From Leptobrachium leishanense (lineage: Eukaryota; Chordata; Amphibia; Anura; Megophryidae): a DNA stretch of 64,000 bases. The stretch covers positions 85,711,877 through 85,775,876 of the forward strand of contig CM019063.1 in assembly GCA_009667805.1 (NCBI GenBank), written 5' to 3'. The notes under the pieces were generated by a model. The model was not told where the DNA came from and searched no databases. It saw nothing but the letters and a program-made list of their open reading frames with translations. The translations under genes and the position numbers were made by a program. Positions 1 through 11,051 of this stretch are shown here, piece after piece (the first letter of the stretch is position 1; every line of letters begins with the position of its first letter).

Positions 1-1489
1 TGTGACCCAGCAGCAAAAGCCTCCATGGAGTCCATCGGGATGCTCGGGACAGCGCTTTGGAGCTGCCCTGAGCATCCAGGAGGCTAGCGGCCGCTACGGT
101 CAGACTGCTGGACTCACCCCGTAATCCACTGGGAAAATGGGGATGCTAAGGGGATATTAGCGACGCAAATTTTTCCCAATAGCGCCCCCGTTTTAGCTGT
201 AGGCACGTGATAGTGCCCTTAGACTTTTACATTGTGTTACAGGAAAGTTGGCAACAAAACAGGACAAATTGTGTGTTTTTATGAATGCATGCGTATTTGG
301 GTCTTGATGAGCCCTTTAAAAGTAATACAAAAATGCAAGTTGGTAACTTGCTAAAATCATCTGAAAATGTATATTGGGAAATCTTGAACAGTAAAACTGT
401 ATGCTTTGATTAGGCATTTACATGTATAGGATGTGTGTGGGGTTTTTTTTTTTTCCATTTTTGTTTTGCATCTGTTTAAGCCTGGAAATGGAAACACATG
501 ACAACATAATGAAAGTGCTCTGCAATTGACTCTCCATTATTAATAAGGTTCCACATGGAGACTGCATTCAGCAGCCAGTAAACAAAGTTGACACTGTTTG
601 TAGTGTTTGCATTCATTTCCCAATGCATGCTGATTAGCCGTGGTGGTTTCATTGTTCGTTTCATGTGACTTTCCAGTTGCAGATGGAGCTGTTTGTTTTG
701 CTTCAGAAGATTTAGTGGCGGGTACAAACAATGCCTTTCCATGCTGCAAAAGACATCCTCATGTCTTCTACACGCTATTGATCTTCAGTTCCAAAACTTC
801 ATCTGGTAGATATTATTTCAATTACCCTAATTTATAGATTTTCATATGAGAATGGTAAAGGCCATAGAAAGCATGACATTTGCCTCATTTCTATTAAAAG
901 GGTCTATTAAAAGTGTTTGCTCTTGTGTATTGCTGGCAGTGTAAGCATGTCACATTGCCAGGACATTTGGAATGAATAATCCTGCTACCTTTGGATTTTG
1001 TTTATCCCTGCTGATTTACAGTCATACTCAATACTTCTTTCTTTCGTCATGTGCGGCTCAGAAAATAAAGCCATATTCACTTTTCATCGCTTTGTTGTTT
1101 GTATGGTTTAAGACTATCCTAATGTTACCTTTCTGGTTTCATTCACATTCTCAGACCAAGTTGCCTTTTCAAGAAGGACAACCAACTGTTGACATCAAAG
1201 TCAAGCACGAGTGGTCATCGAGGACAATATAAACTAGAAGCAATACAGATTCCTGACTTAACTGTGCCTTGACATGTCACATTGAAAGCAGGAAATAAGC
1301 ACATTGGACACGCTTGGCCATGAGAAGATGTCCTAATCAAGCAGTCATGTTCATTGCCATGTAGAATTCTCTCTTAATCTTGGAAAGTCATGCTTTTTCG
1401 TCTTCGTTTTCATTTACACCTACTTTAGGAGGCAATAAAGCAATATATCCCCCTTTCATGAAGACAGTCATCCCCTAGCAGTTCCCTCA
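1..1489. other. Intergenic sequence, no gene recognised
   Basis: I see no coding region with family resemblance, no RNA gene and no bounded repeat here. The open frames are short, overlap on opposite strands and have no recognisable motifs. A homopolymer T run near 440-452 is the only low-complexity patch. Confidence 0.5.
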
Positions 1490-1495
1490 TCCTAT

Positions 1496-1893
1496 AACGT
1501 CCGATTCAGGACCTGCACTTTACTTACAATACCACAATACAAAAAGAAAGTGGCTTGATCCTCATTTTCCCAAAGAGCACCACATTTATGGAATAACCTT
1601 CCAGACGCCATCAAATCTTCCCCCAGTCTAAAGTCACTTAAGAGATCTCTATTAACATGCCTCAATACAGAATGCACCTGTAAACATGTAACATAATGAC
1701 TATACTTCCTACATATTTATTTTCGGTGTTAATCTGTATTGTTTTTTTAATATCTTGCATTTATTACTTTGTATTTCTGTAACAACTGTAATATTTCAAC
1801 CCAGTTCGTGAACCTAGGACATACTTGAAAATGAGAGAAATCTCAATGTATCCTTCCTGGAAAAATACTTTATAAATAAAATAAATAAATGAA
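1496..1893 (+). mobile_element. 5'-truncated LINE 3' end (L2/CR1-type superfamily)
   Basis: One forward frame near 1580-1680 reads as the C-terminal tail of a LINE reverse transcriptase (LWNNLPDAIKSSP, then SLKSLKRSLL). A 3' UTR and an ATAAATAAATAAATG-type tail follow. The same block recurs at 26770-27155 and, as UTR only, at 52271-52445. Its last ~60 bases also form the tail of the SINE at 20813-21000. Known biology: LINEs of this group insert 5'-truncated copies and lend their 3' tails to SINEs. The family name is an inference; the repeat relation is seen directly. Confidence 0.75.
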
Positions 1894-1895
1894 TA

Positions 1896-2370
1896 CCATC
1901 ATCATGGAATACACTGAACCACTTCGCCACCAAGATCAAGTATACTAGATCTTCAAAAGCACATCCTGGTGCTCTGATATCAAGTATAGTCTATGTAATT
2001 TTGTTTGCAAATGGACTTCAGAACATTCCCATGAAAGTTCAATACATCGGACATGACAGCCGTTGTTTTAAAATTATTTGAAAAGCTTTGAGATCTGTTT
2101 TTCCAGCACCGAACCACTGAGCTCAAGCTATAATGTAAAGGGAATAATGCTTTTTGGCAGGGGTCATGTCCTGGGGGAAAAAGTGAGGGAACTCACCCTA
2201 GATATCATCTACCCTCACCACCTGAAAAAAAATTACATATGCTCGTGTCTATGTGTATGTATATAACACCGAAGCTGTCCTATAGACGACTTCTACTCCC
2301 AGAACACCGAACCGAACTGCACCAAATGTCAGCGAAATGCCCTGATTTTCGGTGTTTCAGTTCCACAGGT
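1896..2370. other. Unassigned sequence between repeats
   Basis: No gene or RNA is recognised. The last ~80 bases contain palindromic-looking CACCGAA / TTCGGTG pieces and probably belong to an older repeat into which the TTAA element inserted. Confidence 0.4.
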
Positions 2371-2724
2371 TTAACCCCATAGTAACCAGGCTGTTTTATT
2401 ATTGTCAGTCCGAAAGTTCCCACTGCTGTCTGTGTTAAGGTCAAATTTTCCTCTTACCCGTTTACGGAACCCACACATATTATATACCGTTTTTCTCGCC
2501 ATTAAATGGTCTTTCTAAGATCCCATTATTTCCATCATATTGTATAATTTACTATTAAAAAAAAAAAATGGGAAAAAACCCACACTTTTTCTAATTTTAA
2601 TCCCCAAAATCTCCAATTGACAAAAAAGTTCCGGCTAGTTTCAATATTTTGTCCTGAAATGAAAGATACCCAATTTTTACATGGTTATTTTTTAATCCCT
2701 TCACTGCTGAGCCATTTTACCTAT
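2371..2724 (+). mobile_element. TTAA-type non-autonomous DNA transposon (family A), left part
   Basis: It starts with TTAACCCCATAGTAACCAGG and runs through blocks shared with the copies at 23173 and 30702 (for example AGGTCAAATTTTCCTCTTAC and TTAATCCCCAAAATCT). It stops abruptly at GCCATTTTACCTAT, where the other copies continue; that continuation appears at 11052. The CCCCTTA-type terminus next to TTAA suggests a piggyBac- or Kolobok-type MITE, an inference from the TSD and the terminus. Confidence 0.8.
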
Positions 2725-3113
2725 TGTCACGTTAATTATGACGTGTATCTTCTTATATATATCTATATATCTATAGTAAATCATTAATGACAGTGCCTCC
2801 AATACCAATGGTATAATTTGGTTATTTACCCTTAAAAATAAGGATTAATAACCAATCAATGAATATACGTCTTAACCAATATATAGCGCGTTATCCCAAG
2901 TTCTTTTGAGGCTATCTAGATATTTTTAGATACGCAGTCTCATATCTTTATTGATTTTATTGTAACGGTAAAACAATTCAAAGCAAATTTTATTCACACT
3001 GTCAAGTTTCATACAATCATATGTTATCAACTGATCAACAAGAGACAATTTTAAAAGTAATTAGATAGTGATTAGAAGCAATACTGCGACACGCAATAAT
3101 CTAATGGACAAAC

Positions 3114-3127
3114 AGCTTAGGTTTATA
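3114..3127. repeat. PLE target-site duplication, left copy
   Basis: The 14-mer AGCTTAGGTTTATA is identical to 9145-9158 and abuts the first shared base of the pseudo-LTR. Confidence 0.85.
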
Positions 3128-3465
3128 ATGAAAAACGAAAGAACAACTTTATTAAAGATAATAATGAAAAAAACAATCCACACATAATACAAAACATACG
3201 TAAAAAACACAGTGGAGAACAATGATGATGCGTTCTGATATGTCACAAAGGACTTGACACCATGTCCTATTAGGACCAATTGGTAATGGTGCACCCTAGT
3301 AAAAATGGGTTCCCAATTACGGGTAATCATACAGAGTGTATGGCTCTACTATTGGTATAAGAATTGGATAATTATGACGAAATTATGAGCCACGGGGATA
3401 GAAATTATATACTGCATCCAGGCGTTCCAGCTGATAATTGGCGAAAATCAATTCTTATGGCAAAA
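3128..3465 (-). repeat. PLE pseudo-LTR, 3' copy
   Basis: 338 bp matching 8780-9117 almost base for base (constant offset 5652; for example one G/A difference in the AAAGATAATAATG stretch). The match ends at GGCAAAA in both copies. Confidence 0.9.
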
Positions 3466-3789
3466 CCACAGTGTCATCTTATGAATGCAATTAGAACCAA
3501 ACCAGCAATTATAAATTGGACATCGAAATAATGTCAGGTAACCTCCCAGACCAATATATTGGAATGCTTAAATAATGCACAAAACCATATCGAAGATTCT
3601 TTGGCTTAAAATAGACGCACGATGTTAGAATATCAAGGTACCAAAAAGGACTTAATTAAGTCACTTATCTATCTATTTGGCAAGATGATCGACTGGCCCG
3701 ACAGGAACCTTCATTAAACGACGTATTGCAATGTCAGCGTTGGGTCATTCCATATAATTCATCTAATACATTTGTATATGGCGCAGCCA

Positions 3790-5175
3790 ATGGAAAATTA
3801 TTATACACATAGACACTTAGTGGAATTGAATTAAAAGGAGCATTCAATTGTCTTATACGTGGGCATATAGACAGGTGTGGTCCCACAAAGGGTTTGGCTT
3901 AGATTGGTAATCAGGTAGACACAATTTCCAAACAATTTCCATATAATTAGTTTGTAATTACTGCAGCATATAGCAAGATATAGCTAGTTGTTTATAGATA
4001 TAGAGTCATACAGGTTATTGTACACGTAGACGTTTAAATGGAATTGAATTAGAAAGAGCATTCAATTGTCTTATACGTAGGCATATAGACAGATGTAATC
4101 CCACAAAGGGTTTTGCTTGGATTGGTAAATCAAGTAGACACATAGAATGGTCCAACCAACCAACTTTCATATAGTGCTACAATACTTGCTATACAGCGAT
4201 ATAAGGGCATGGAGCATACAGTTATACATATGAGTATATTATCAAGCAGTGTCACGAAACGGCTTATAGAAATTGTTCTAGATGCTGATTATTTTGCATG
4301 TAGCCACATAAGGAAATTAAATCCAAATCAATTTTTACGCACCGAGAAATAGTGGAATAACCCAGCTAACAAGCTTAATTAAATTAGGTAGATATAATAT
4401 ATCATGAAGGTCTACATTCAACCCAATATTCCAATATTAAGCACATGCTGGTTATTTTAAGATGTAAAATCGTTATTAGGTTAAATTTAACCGTATAACC
4501 ACACACAGCTATGGTTTGGCCAAACAATTTCCAAACAATTACCAAATGAATTCCATATCATTAGTTTGTAATTACTGCAGCATATAGCAAGATGTAGCTA
4601 ATTGTTTATAAATATAGAGTCATACAGGTAGTGGCGACGCCACAATTCAACCCAAGGGTTTTATCAGAAGCATTGATTGAAAAAAAGTGACTGTTAAAAG
4701 AGTATCATACTCTAAGTAAAAAACTCAACGCGTTTCGCCGTTTTAGGGTCACGGCTTCATCAGGAGTGATGTTACTTATACCAGGGGCATCCATATATAC
4801 CCTTCAAATTAATAAGGCACATCAGAAAAATAATTACGTATGTAAATTAGACATGTGACTTCAAACCAGCACGTCATTTCCATTGGAGCTGGGATTTTAA
4901 GCACTCAAGGTCCCCTTCCAATATGGAGAAAAAATCTCATTGCTGGGCAACCATCGGCTACCGAAAGGATTCCCATACCAATATGGAGAAGAAGTAATTA
5001 AATATGTAAATTAGACATGTGATTAGACATGTGACTTCTTCAGGCCTGTACGTCATTTCCCTTAGAGCTAAGATTTTAAGTACTAAAGTTCCCCTTCCAA
5101 TATGGAGAAAGAGTCTCATCGCTAAGCAACCATCGGTTACCCAAAAGATTCCCATACCAATATGGAGAAAATGTC
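3790..5175. repeat. Internal duplications in the PLE 3' region
   Basis: Three duplicated blocks are visible. About 3805-3915 resembles 4022-4140 (shared CATTCAATTGTCTTATACGT). About 3924-4015 resembles 4530-4630 (shared TTTGTAATTACTGCAGCATA). About 4855-4995 resembles 5030-5175 (shared CCCTTCCAATATGGAGAAA). They lie on either side of the hammerhead motif, so this non-coding 3' region grew by local duplication. Confidence 0.75.
4723..4767 (-). ncRNA. Hammerhead ribozyme-like motif in the PLE 3' region
   Basis: On the minus (PLE sense) strand: stem I ACTC, core CTGATGA, one extra A, stem II GCCGT...ACGGC (5 bp), core GAAAC, GCGTT, then GAGT closing stem I. Stem III would be only 2 bp (AC/GT), as in the known minimal hammerheads of newt satellites and Penelope-like elements that work best as dimers. 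The predicted cut is after GTT, between 4727 and 4726. The extra A between CUGAUGA and stem II departs from the classical consensus but is shared by all copies in this window. Confidence 0.72.
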
Positions 5176-5533
5176 CTATTGCTAGGCAACTAACGAAGTC
5201 GCCGGGAAAAGCTAGTCTATTTTATAAGTGGACATTTAGCCGGTGGATCTAAAATATAACACAGTTAGTTGCTAGATACATAAAGGAACCAAAACCTTGA
5301 ATTAAGGGACTCTGAGGCACAAGGAGAAACATTAATGCTCAAGGAAATAAACGAACCCATCTAGTATCGTAAAGAGGAAGAAAAAGTGCCTATCAAAATA
5401 AGAACTATAGAAGTATATCGATGTCCCTGTTTAAAGAAATGGTGAAATGTGTGAACGAATTATTATACAAAATACCATGACGCAAAAGTTGTAAAGCGAA
5501 GTATGTCAATACATACAGTATATGGCAGGTAAC

Positions 5534-7903
5534 TCAAGTAGTATTATCAATAAAGGGGGTAAAAGTAAAACCTTCATTTAAGCCACCTGGATTTTTAGTT
5601 CCCAATTTGTAAATCCAATAGGCTTCTCTTTGACGAAGTTTTTTATCGAAATTTCCACCTCTAGGTCCAATCCGGACCTGTTCAACAACCATAAACCTAA
5701 GACCTTCAGCGTTATTCTGATGTTTAAGGCGTAGATGTCTAGATATTGGAGTATCCCGTGGGTAACGCACTGAACGTACATGTTCTAAAATTCTTAATTT
5801 CAGTGGACGAAAGGTTTTACCGATATATTTAACCCCACAACTACATGTAAGAAGATACACTATACCAGATGTATTACAGTTAGAAAAATCTTTAACCATA
5901 AATCTTTCACTATTATCAAAATTAGTGAATTCTTTAGAGTCTTTCTGTATGTATTTACAGCCTTTACATTTGCCACATTTGAACGTTCCAATAGGCGGTT
6001 TATTCAACCAACTAGTTTTTGGAGAATTTACAGTTGAAAAATGACTGTGAACAACTTGATCACCAATATTAGAGCAACGACGTGATGTTATTGAAGCATG
6101 TTTTGTCAAAGCTTTTTGAAGATGCAGATCTTGTGTAAGTAGAGGCCAGTAACGTTCACAGATTTTCCGAATTTCGTACCAGCCCGTATCAAAATTGCCA
6201 ATCATTCTAATACAAGTATCCGTATTTTTTTGTTTATCCTGTAAAGTCAAATCACGGTTAGTGAGGAGGGCATTTTGATATGCCCTCTTAAGGCATCGAT
6301 TAGGGTATCCTTTTTGTTTAAACATCGCCCTAAGGTCCTTAGCTTTAGTCTTAAAGTCTTCCAAAGATGAACAGGTTCTTCTTAGACGAATGTACTGTCC
6401 CGTTGGTATTCCCCGTTTAAGGGGAGGAGGATGGAAACTCTCCCAATTGAGAAGATTGTTGGTTGCTGTCTCTTTTCTATATAGTGTGGTCATTATTTGT
6501 CCATCAAGAGATTTATTAATTGAGACATCTAAAAAGTTAATAGTATGTTTCTGAATTTCAAAGGTAAACTTAAGATTTAGATCGTTCTGGTTAAGTTTAT
6601 TTACGAAGTCGATAAAGCTGTCACGACTCCCGTCCCACAAAATAAAAATATCATCGATATAACGTTTCCATTCAATGATTCTATGGTGATATTCGATAAA
6701 TTCCGGACCATGAACAACAAACTGTTCCCACCAACCTAAGTGTAGGTTGGCGTAGGAAGGTGCCATGGATGTTCCCATGGCAGTCCCAGTGATCTGCCTG
6801 TAAAACTTATGGTCAAAAAGAAAGAAATTGTGTGTAAGTACAAATTGTAATAATTGTAAAACAAAAGTAGTATGTTTCTTATGTTTTTCGCCTCTACGAT
6901 CCAAGTAGTATTTTACATGCTCGAGTCCTAGATTATGAGGAATGCAGCTATATAGTGACTCAACGTCCAAACTACATAGAAGTACATTCTCTGTCAAAGT
7001 AAGATTTGATAAAAATTGGAGCATCTGTGTAGAATCTCTAATATAAGAGGGAAGCTCACACACAAAATTCTTCAAAATTTGATCAATGTAGACACTGGCA
7101 TTCTGTGTAAGATTATTGCAACCAGAGACTATGGGACGTCCTGGAGGAGGTTGGATTTTTTTGTGTATTTTAGGTAAGGCATAAAAGGTGGCAATTCTAG
7201 GATTAACTGGTTTCATAAAATTATATTCTTTCTCAGTAATTAACCCTTCCTCACGTGCATCCATAGGTATGTTATGAAGATCACTAGAGAATCTATTACT
7301 AGGATTTTGGGTTAATACCCCATAGGTTTTTTCATCTGTAAGAATCTTCAAAACCATATTTTTATATTGTTCTGTACTTAGTATGACAATATTACCACCT
7401 TTGTCTGCTTTTTTAATAGTTATTTGGTCATCTTCTTTTAAGGTTTTTAAAGCTTGAAATTCTTCTTTTGAGATGTTATGATTATGAGATGAATTTATAG
7501 CAGAATCATCAATTTTTTCAATCTCTTGACATACTAGCTTACAGAACATTTCGATGTTACTATAGTCACTGATTTGTGGTGTAAACAGACTCTTAGGTTT
7601 TAAATTAGGATATCCCATGTCTCCTGTTTCTTTGGAGTTTTCTTCTAGTAATTCCAGTAAAGTATTTAAACAGTCCATATCTGTTGGAGCTAGATCGTAT
7701 CTTCTAGCTGTTTTTTCCATCTGCAATTTATGAAATTTGTGTAAAGCGATTTTACGTGTAAAGAGATGTACATCCTTGATCCATTCAAATTTATGAAACT
7801 TTGGTTTGGGAACAAAAGATAATCCCTTTTCAAGTACACTAATTTCATAAGGAGTTAAGATTCGTGAGGATAGGTTAATAACTTGTAGTGGGTTGTTTAC
7901 CAC
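5534..7903 (-). CDS. PLE ORF2: reverse transcriptase with C-terminal GIY-YIG endonuclease
   Basis: A 789-residue open frame. RT blocks in order: YALPKIHK (241-248), GRPIVSG (255-261), motif A SLDVESLYSCIP (311-322), motif B GTAMGTSMAPSYAN (373-386), motif C YIDD (415-418) and NFLDVS (456-461). A Cys cluster CGKCKGC (643-649) precedes the GIY-YIG nuclease (GIVYLL 680-685, YIG 693-695, Arg704, Glu760), all of which are present. This order defines Penelope-like elements; the Cys cluster fits the Neptune/Poseidon type. The protein primes reverse transcription of its own RNA at a nicked target. The start overlaps the ORF1 stop region, and no stop or frameshift interrupts it, so it may be functional. 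Confidence 0.93.
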   Translation of the reverse strand: MVNNPLQVINLSSRILTPYEISVLEKGLSFVPKPKFHKFEWIKDVHLFTRKIALHKFHKLQMEKTARRYDLAPTDMDCLNTLLELLEENSKETGDMGYPNLKPKSLFTPQISDYSNIEMFCKLVCQEIEKIDDSAINSSHNHNISKEEFQALKTLKEDDQITIKKADKGGNIVILSTEQYKNMVLKILTDEKTYGVLTQNPSNRFSSDLHNIPMDAREEGLITEKEYNFMKPVNPRIATFYALPKIHKKIQPPPGRPIVSGCNNLTQNASVYIDQILKNFVCELPSYIRDSTQMLQFLSNLTLTENVLLCSLDVESLYSCIPHNLGLEHVKYYLDRRGEKHKKHTTFVLQLLQFVLTHNFFLFDHKFYRQITGTAMGTSMAPSYANLHLGWWEQFVVHGPEFIEYHHRIIEWKRYIDDIFILWDGSRDSFIDFVNKLNQNDLNLKFTFEIQKHTINFLDVSINKSLDGQIMTTLYRKETATNNLLNWESFHPPPLKRGIPTGQYIRLRRTCSSLEDFKTKAKDLRAMFKQKGYPNRCLKRAYQNALLTNRDLTLQDKQKNTDTCIRMIGNFDTGWYEIRKICERYWPLLTQDLHLQKALTKHASITSRRCSNIGDQVVHSHFSTVNSPKTSWLNKPPIGTFKCGKCKGCKYIQKDSKEFTNFDNSERFMVKDFSNCNTSGIVYLLTCSCGVKYIGKTFRPLKLRILEHVRSVRYPRDTPISRHLRLKHQNNAEGLRFMVVEQVRIGPRGGNFDKKLRQREAYWIYKLGTKNPGGLNEGFTFTPFIDNTT

Positions 7904-8703
7904 CTTTTTCTCCCCCCAGCCCTCCTTCTGCTCCTTTGTTTTTTTATGCCAGCTCTTTCGTCCTCCTCTCTGAACTGGTCTAAAAAAGTCACATTTTTCT
8001 TTAGAATACTTTTTTCACGTGATCTAACACTATCAGTAGAGGTATTTAAGTTTTCAGTGAGATCTTCCTGATCTGAAGTCTCATAGTCAGAGGCTGATAC
8101 CCCCTCAGCTCGATTAACAGTATCGTGTTTAGGTGGAAATCTATAGACATTCCCTTCCCTATAATCTTTACTATCTCTCATGAACTTTCTATGTTTACGG
8201 TCTTTAATTTCCTTATCGAATCTGTCCAATCTTAATTTTAGTTGTATTTCAAGTTTCTCAAAAAGTGATTCGTCCTTAAACTTTTGGACTTTTTCAACTT
8301 CATTTGTAATAGTCTCACTTATTTGAGTTAGAATAGTTTTTTCATGTCTGATAAGGATCTCCATAAATTTATTAGCACATGTATTTGCTGCTTGTTCCCA
8401 TTCAGAAAGAAAAGCCTCATGTTTAATATGAGTAGCGGGAGGGGTATGAACTCGTAAACCCCTAGGTATCATCTTTTTTTTAAGATAATTTTCTAGGGAA
8501 GCCACTTCCCATCGAGATTTAATTTGATTTTTCAGAATTTTTGTTAAACCATTGAAAGCCACATAAATATTATCAGTTGAGGAATCATCAACAAAATCTC
8601 CGTCTGAGAATACATCCTCAGCATTATTACACCAGCAATCAAAGTTTGTCACTGATGATAAGAGACCTGCCATATTAATCCTTAAGAACGGTATTGAAAC
8701 CAA
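7897..8703 (-). CDS. PLE ORF1: coiled-coil, basic-tailed protein
   Basis: A 268-residue open frame just upstream of ORF2 in sense order. Residues ~1-50 are acidic. Residues ~60-180 are rich in Lys, Glu and Leu and look helical to coiled-coil. Residues ~195-230 are acidic and Ser/Thr-rich, and the C-terminus is strongly basic (KKQRSRRRAGGRKRW), fitting RNA binding or nuclear import. Some Penelope-like elements carry an upstream ORF of this kind; its exact job is unknown. The stop (7897-7899) overlaps the ORF2 region, whose ATG is 7901-7903, so ORF2 may be translated by reinitiation. A second Met (MAGLLSS) ten codons in is an alternative start. Confidence 0.8.
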   Translation of the reverse strand: MVSIPFLRINMAGLLSSVTNFDCWCNNAEDVFSDGDFVDDSSTDNIYVAFNGLTKILKNQIKSRWEVASLENYLKKKMIPRGLRVHTPPATHIKHEAFLSEWEQAANTCANKFMEILIRHEKTILTQISETITNEVEKVQKFKDESLFEKLEIQLKLRLDRFDKEIKDRKHRKFMRDSKDYREGNVYRFPPKHDTVNRAEGVSASDYETSDQEDLTENLNTSTDSVRSREKSILKKNVTFLDQFREEDERAGIKKQRSRRRAGGRKRW

Positions 8704-8728
8704 CTAATCAAATAAAACAACAATGTAA

Positions 8729-8751
8729 CGGAAGCACCTACACTTCCAAAG
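8729..8751. repeat. PLE inverted tail, inner arm
   Basis: CGGAAGCACCTACACTTCCA and the next bases are the reverse complement of 9119-9142, so the 5' pseudo-LTR sits between two inverted arms. Such short inverted tails are known for Penelope-like elements. Confidence 0.8.
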
Positions 8752-8779
8752 GAAAGGGGATAACCCAATAATAGTTATA

Positions 8780-9117
8780 ATGAAAAACGAAAGAACAACT
8801 TTATTAAAAATAATAATGAAAAAAACAATCCACACATAATACAAAACATACGTAAAAAACACAGTGGAGAACAATGATGATGCGTTCTGATATGTCACAA
8901 AGGACTTGACACCATGTCCTATTAGGACCAATTGGTAATGGTGCACCCTAGTAAAAATGGGTTCCCAATTACGGGTAATCATACAGAGTGTATGGCTCTA
9001 CTATTGGTATAAGAATTGGATAATTATGACGAAATTATGAGCCACGGGGATAGAAATTATATACTGCATCCAGGCGTTCCAGCTGATAATTGGCGAAAAT
9101 CAATTCTTATGGCAAAA
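8780..9117 (-). repeat. PLE pseudo-LTR, 5' copy
   Basis: Direct repeat of 3128-3465. The match ends at 9117, where the inverted tail (9119-9142) begins; the 3' copy instead runs on into the long 3' region. Confidence 0.9.
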
Positions 9118-9144
9118 GACTTTGGAAGTGTAGGTGCTTCCGTT

Positions 9145-9158
9145 AGCTTAGGTTTATA
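9145..9158. repeat. PLE target-site duplication, right copy
   Basis: AGCTTAGGTTTATA, identical to 3114-3127. Confidence 0.85.
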
Positions 9159-11051
9159 GACTGCACCACACACGTGCACGAATAAATCCTTAAACACCAA
9201 GTTCTTTTCTACCCACTTAAAACTTTCCCATTATAAAACAATCCTCAACCTGGCTAAAAACACTCAGTTACTGGGCATCACCTGCAGCACAATTTGTTAT
9301 TGTGGGGGCCGATTCATTATAAGCAACTTCATTCAGGGAGATACATAACACACAGGAAAGGTAGACTATCTTTTCCACAGATCAATCACAGCAATTCATT
9401 CAGCATGAATTAACAAAACTTCCTATTGACTTAACATAAATTCAATCGAAAGGGTCGCAATATGTAGGAAATGTTCGTTTTACTAATGGAGCTGATGGCA
9501 CTTGATATATAAAAACTATTTCTCAGTTCCAGCGTATCTCACTATGGGGACAAAATTGATCTTTTAGATGTCCACATCCAGTATTCTTGAAAAATAGATA
9601 ATTTCATTAAATTAGGGCGAGCAACACGGCTGTGCCCGTAATAGTTCTTCCTTCAGCGTTACTCTGCAGTAGAGCGGAAAGGCTAACTATTCTACTGTTT
9701 AGGCTTCAACAGCAAAATAATTTATTTATATTCCTTTAATAGGTGATGGACATATAAAGCAGTGACTATGCAGTTAAGAAATAGATATCAAGTTGAAATT
9801 ATTCAATTATACTTTACCATCTGGTAGTGAAGATAGAGTGGTGTGGCAAGAGGATTCGGGTGTGGTCAGGTTTTAGTGGATTGGCCCTGATGGTATCTGG
9901 CCCTTTCTCCCCTCCAAGCGTCCCCAAGGTCTCTCCAAGCGTTCTCTCAGCCTCCTCTCTCTGGAGTATCCCCCTTTTTATAGCTGTATTCCACCCAGTT
10001 TAGCTCTAGCCCATCAATATGTGGCCCCATTTGATTGGCGGATATATATTGATTAACTTCAGGATTCTGTCCAGGTGTTCTACTACCTGGCCAGTAGATG
10101 GCACTCTCAGATCAAACATCCAACCTTCTACAGGAATTAATTAATATATTTGACCAAGCAGTAACCTATCTTTAATGGTTTGGGGTCATTTTATATTATA
10201 TCCAGGGACTCCATGGGGTTATCTAACAATATCAATATTATTGCTATCCATGAAACGCCAGCATATTTCGCTGCAGCGTCCATGCACGATACACTCGTTA
10301 TTTATATCCAGAGATCTGTGTGTATGAGATGATTCTGCGGACAGGCATACATGTTTCGTGATAGTCCTTAAGATTCATTCATTCGTGATATATTCCTTAA
10401 AATTCATTCATAATTAACAGATTTAATCTGCTTTATAAATGTTAATACACGAGACACTCGTTATGTAATAATCAATTAAATGTGGTATGGCCTCTATCGT
10501 TTATTAAGATAAAGATTATCGATTAAATTAAATATTCAAATACCACCTAGGCACCTTGTATGATATACTGTAACAGATCACGCTGTCTATCGTGTCGTAT
10601 TATATCCCTGTTAAATAAGAAAAATCATTTAACCTTTTTTTGTGTTCTACAGTTTATGCAATTCACCATTTGTCCAAGGTTCACATGGCTAGAGCTTTAG
10701 ATGTGACCAAAAAATATGCCCTTGAATACATAATGCGTTTTGCTCATTCAGGTGTCCATTGTATTCCTTTAGTTTCAAGACAATGTGATTGGCAATATAG
10801 CCTCCTTAACATCTGGGTTTTTACAACCAGAATTGCTTCAGACAGTTTATCTCTTCCAGTCTCTGAACAATGGATGTTGCTTCCCTTGTCATTATAATCT
10901 GATAGAGGGGAGTTTTTGTTTGCGAAATGTCAATGAATTTAACAGGTAAATTGTCTAGAAAGCTTATTCTGGTAAACATTTTAACCCCAGGTTTGAAAGA
11001 AATTCCTGCAAAAATATTACGAATTATAGAAATTTCATATCTGGTCTGACA

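Larger units (their letters stand above)
3128..9144 (-). mobile_element. Complete Penelope-like element (Neptune-like)
   Basis: A 6.0-kb retroelement read on the minus strand and bounded by 14-bp TSDs. In sense order it has: a short inverted tail (9119-9142, complementary to 8729-8751), a pseudo-LTR (8780-9117), ORF1 (8703-7897), ORF2 with RT and GIY-YIG endonuclease (7903-5534), a long repeat-rich 3' region with a hammerhead-like motif, and a second pseudo-LTR (3465-3128). Pseudo-LTRs, inverted tails and hammerhead motifs are known hallmarks of Penelope-like elements. Both frames are open, the TSDs are identical and the pseudo-LTRs differ little, so the insertion looks young. Confidence 0.92.
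2725..11051. mobile_element. TG...CA LTR-like insertion with 4-bp TSD, split by the PLE
   Basis: The insertion begins TGTCACG at 2725 and ends TCTGACA at 11051, giving 5-bp inverted termini TGTCA/TGACA. It is flanked by CTAT at 2721-2724 and 11052-11055. Joining across it restores the family A sequence (ACCTAT then ACGTGCTGAG; compare 23530 and 31080). Without the PLE it is about 2.3 kb with no coding sequence I recognise, so a large solo LTR or a gutted LTR element is the simplest reading. The part at 9159-11051 is AT-rich. It holds one short open frame at 10640-10897 with no recognisable similarity. Confidence 0.6.

Noticed and set aside
10640..10897. 85-codon plus frame in the TG...CA element
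   Set aside because: No recognisable motif or relative in the window; too short to support as a gene.
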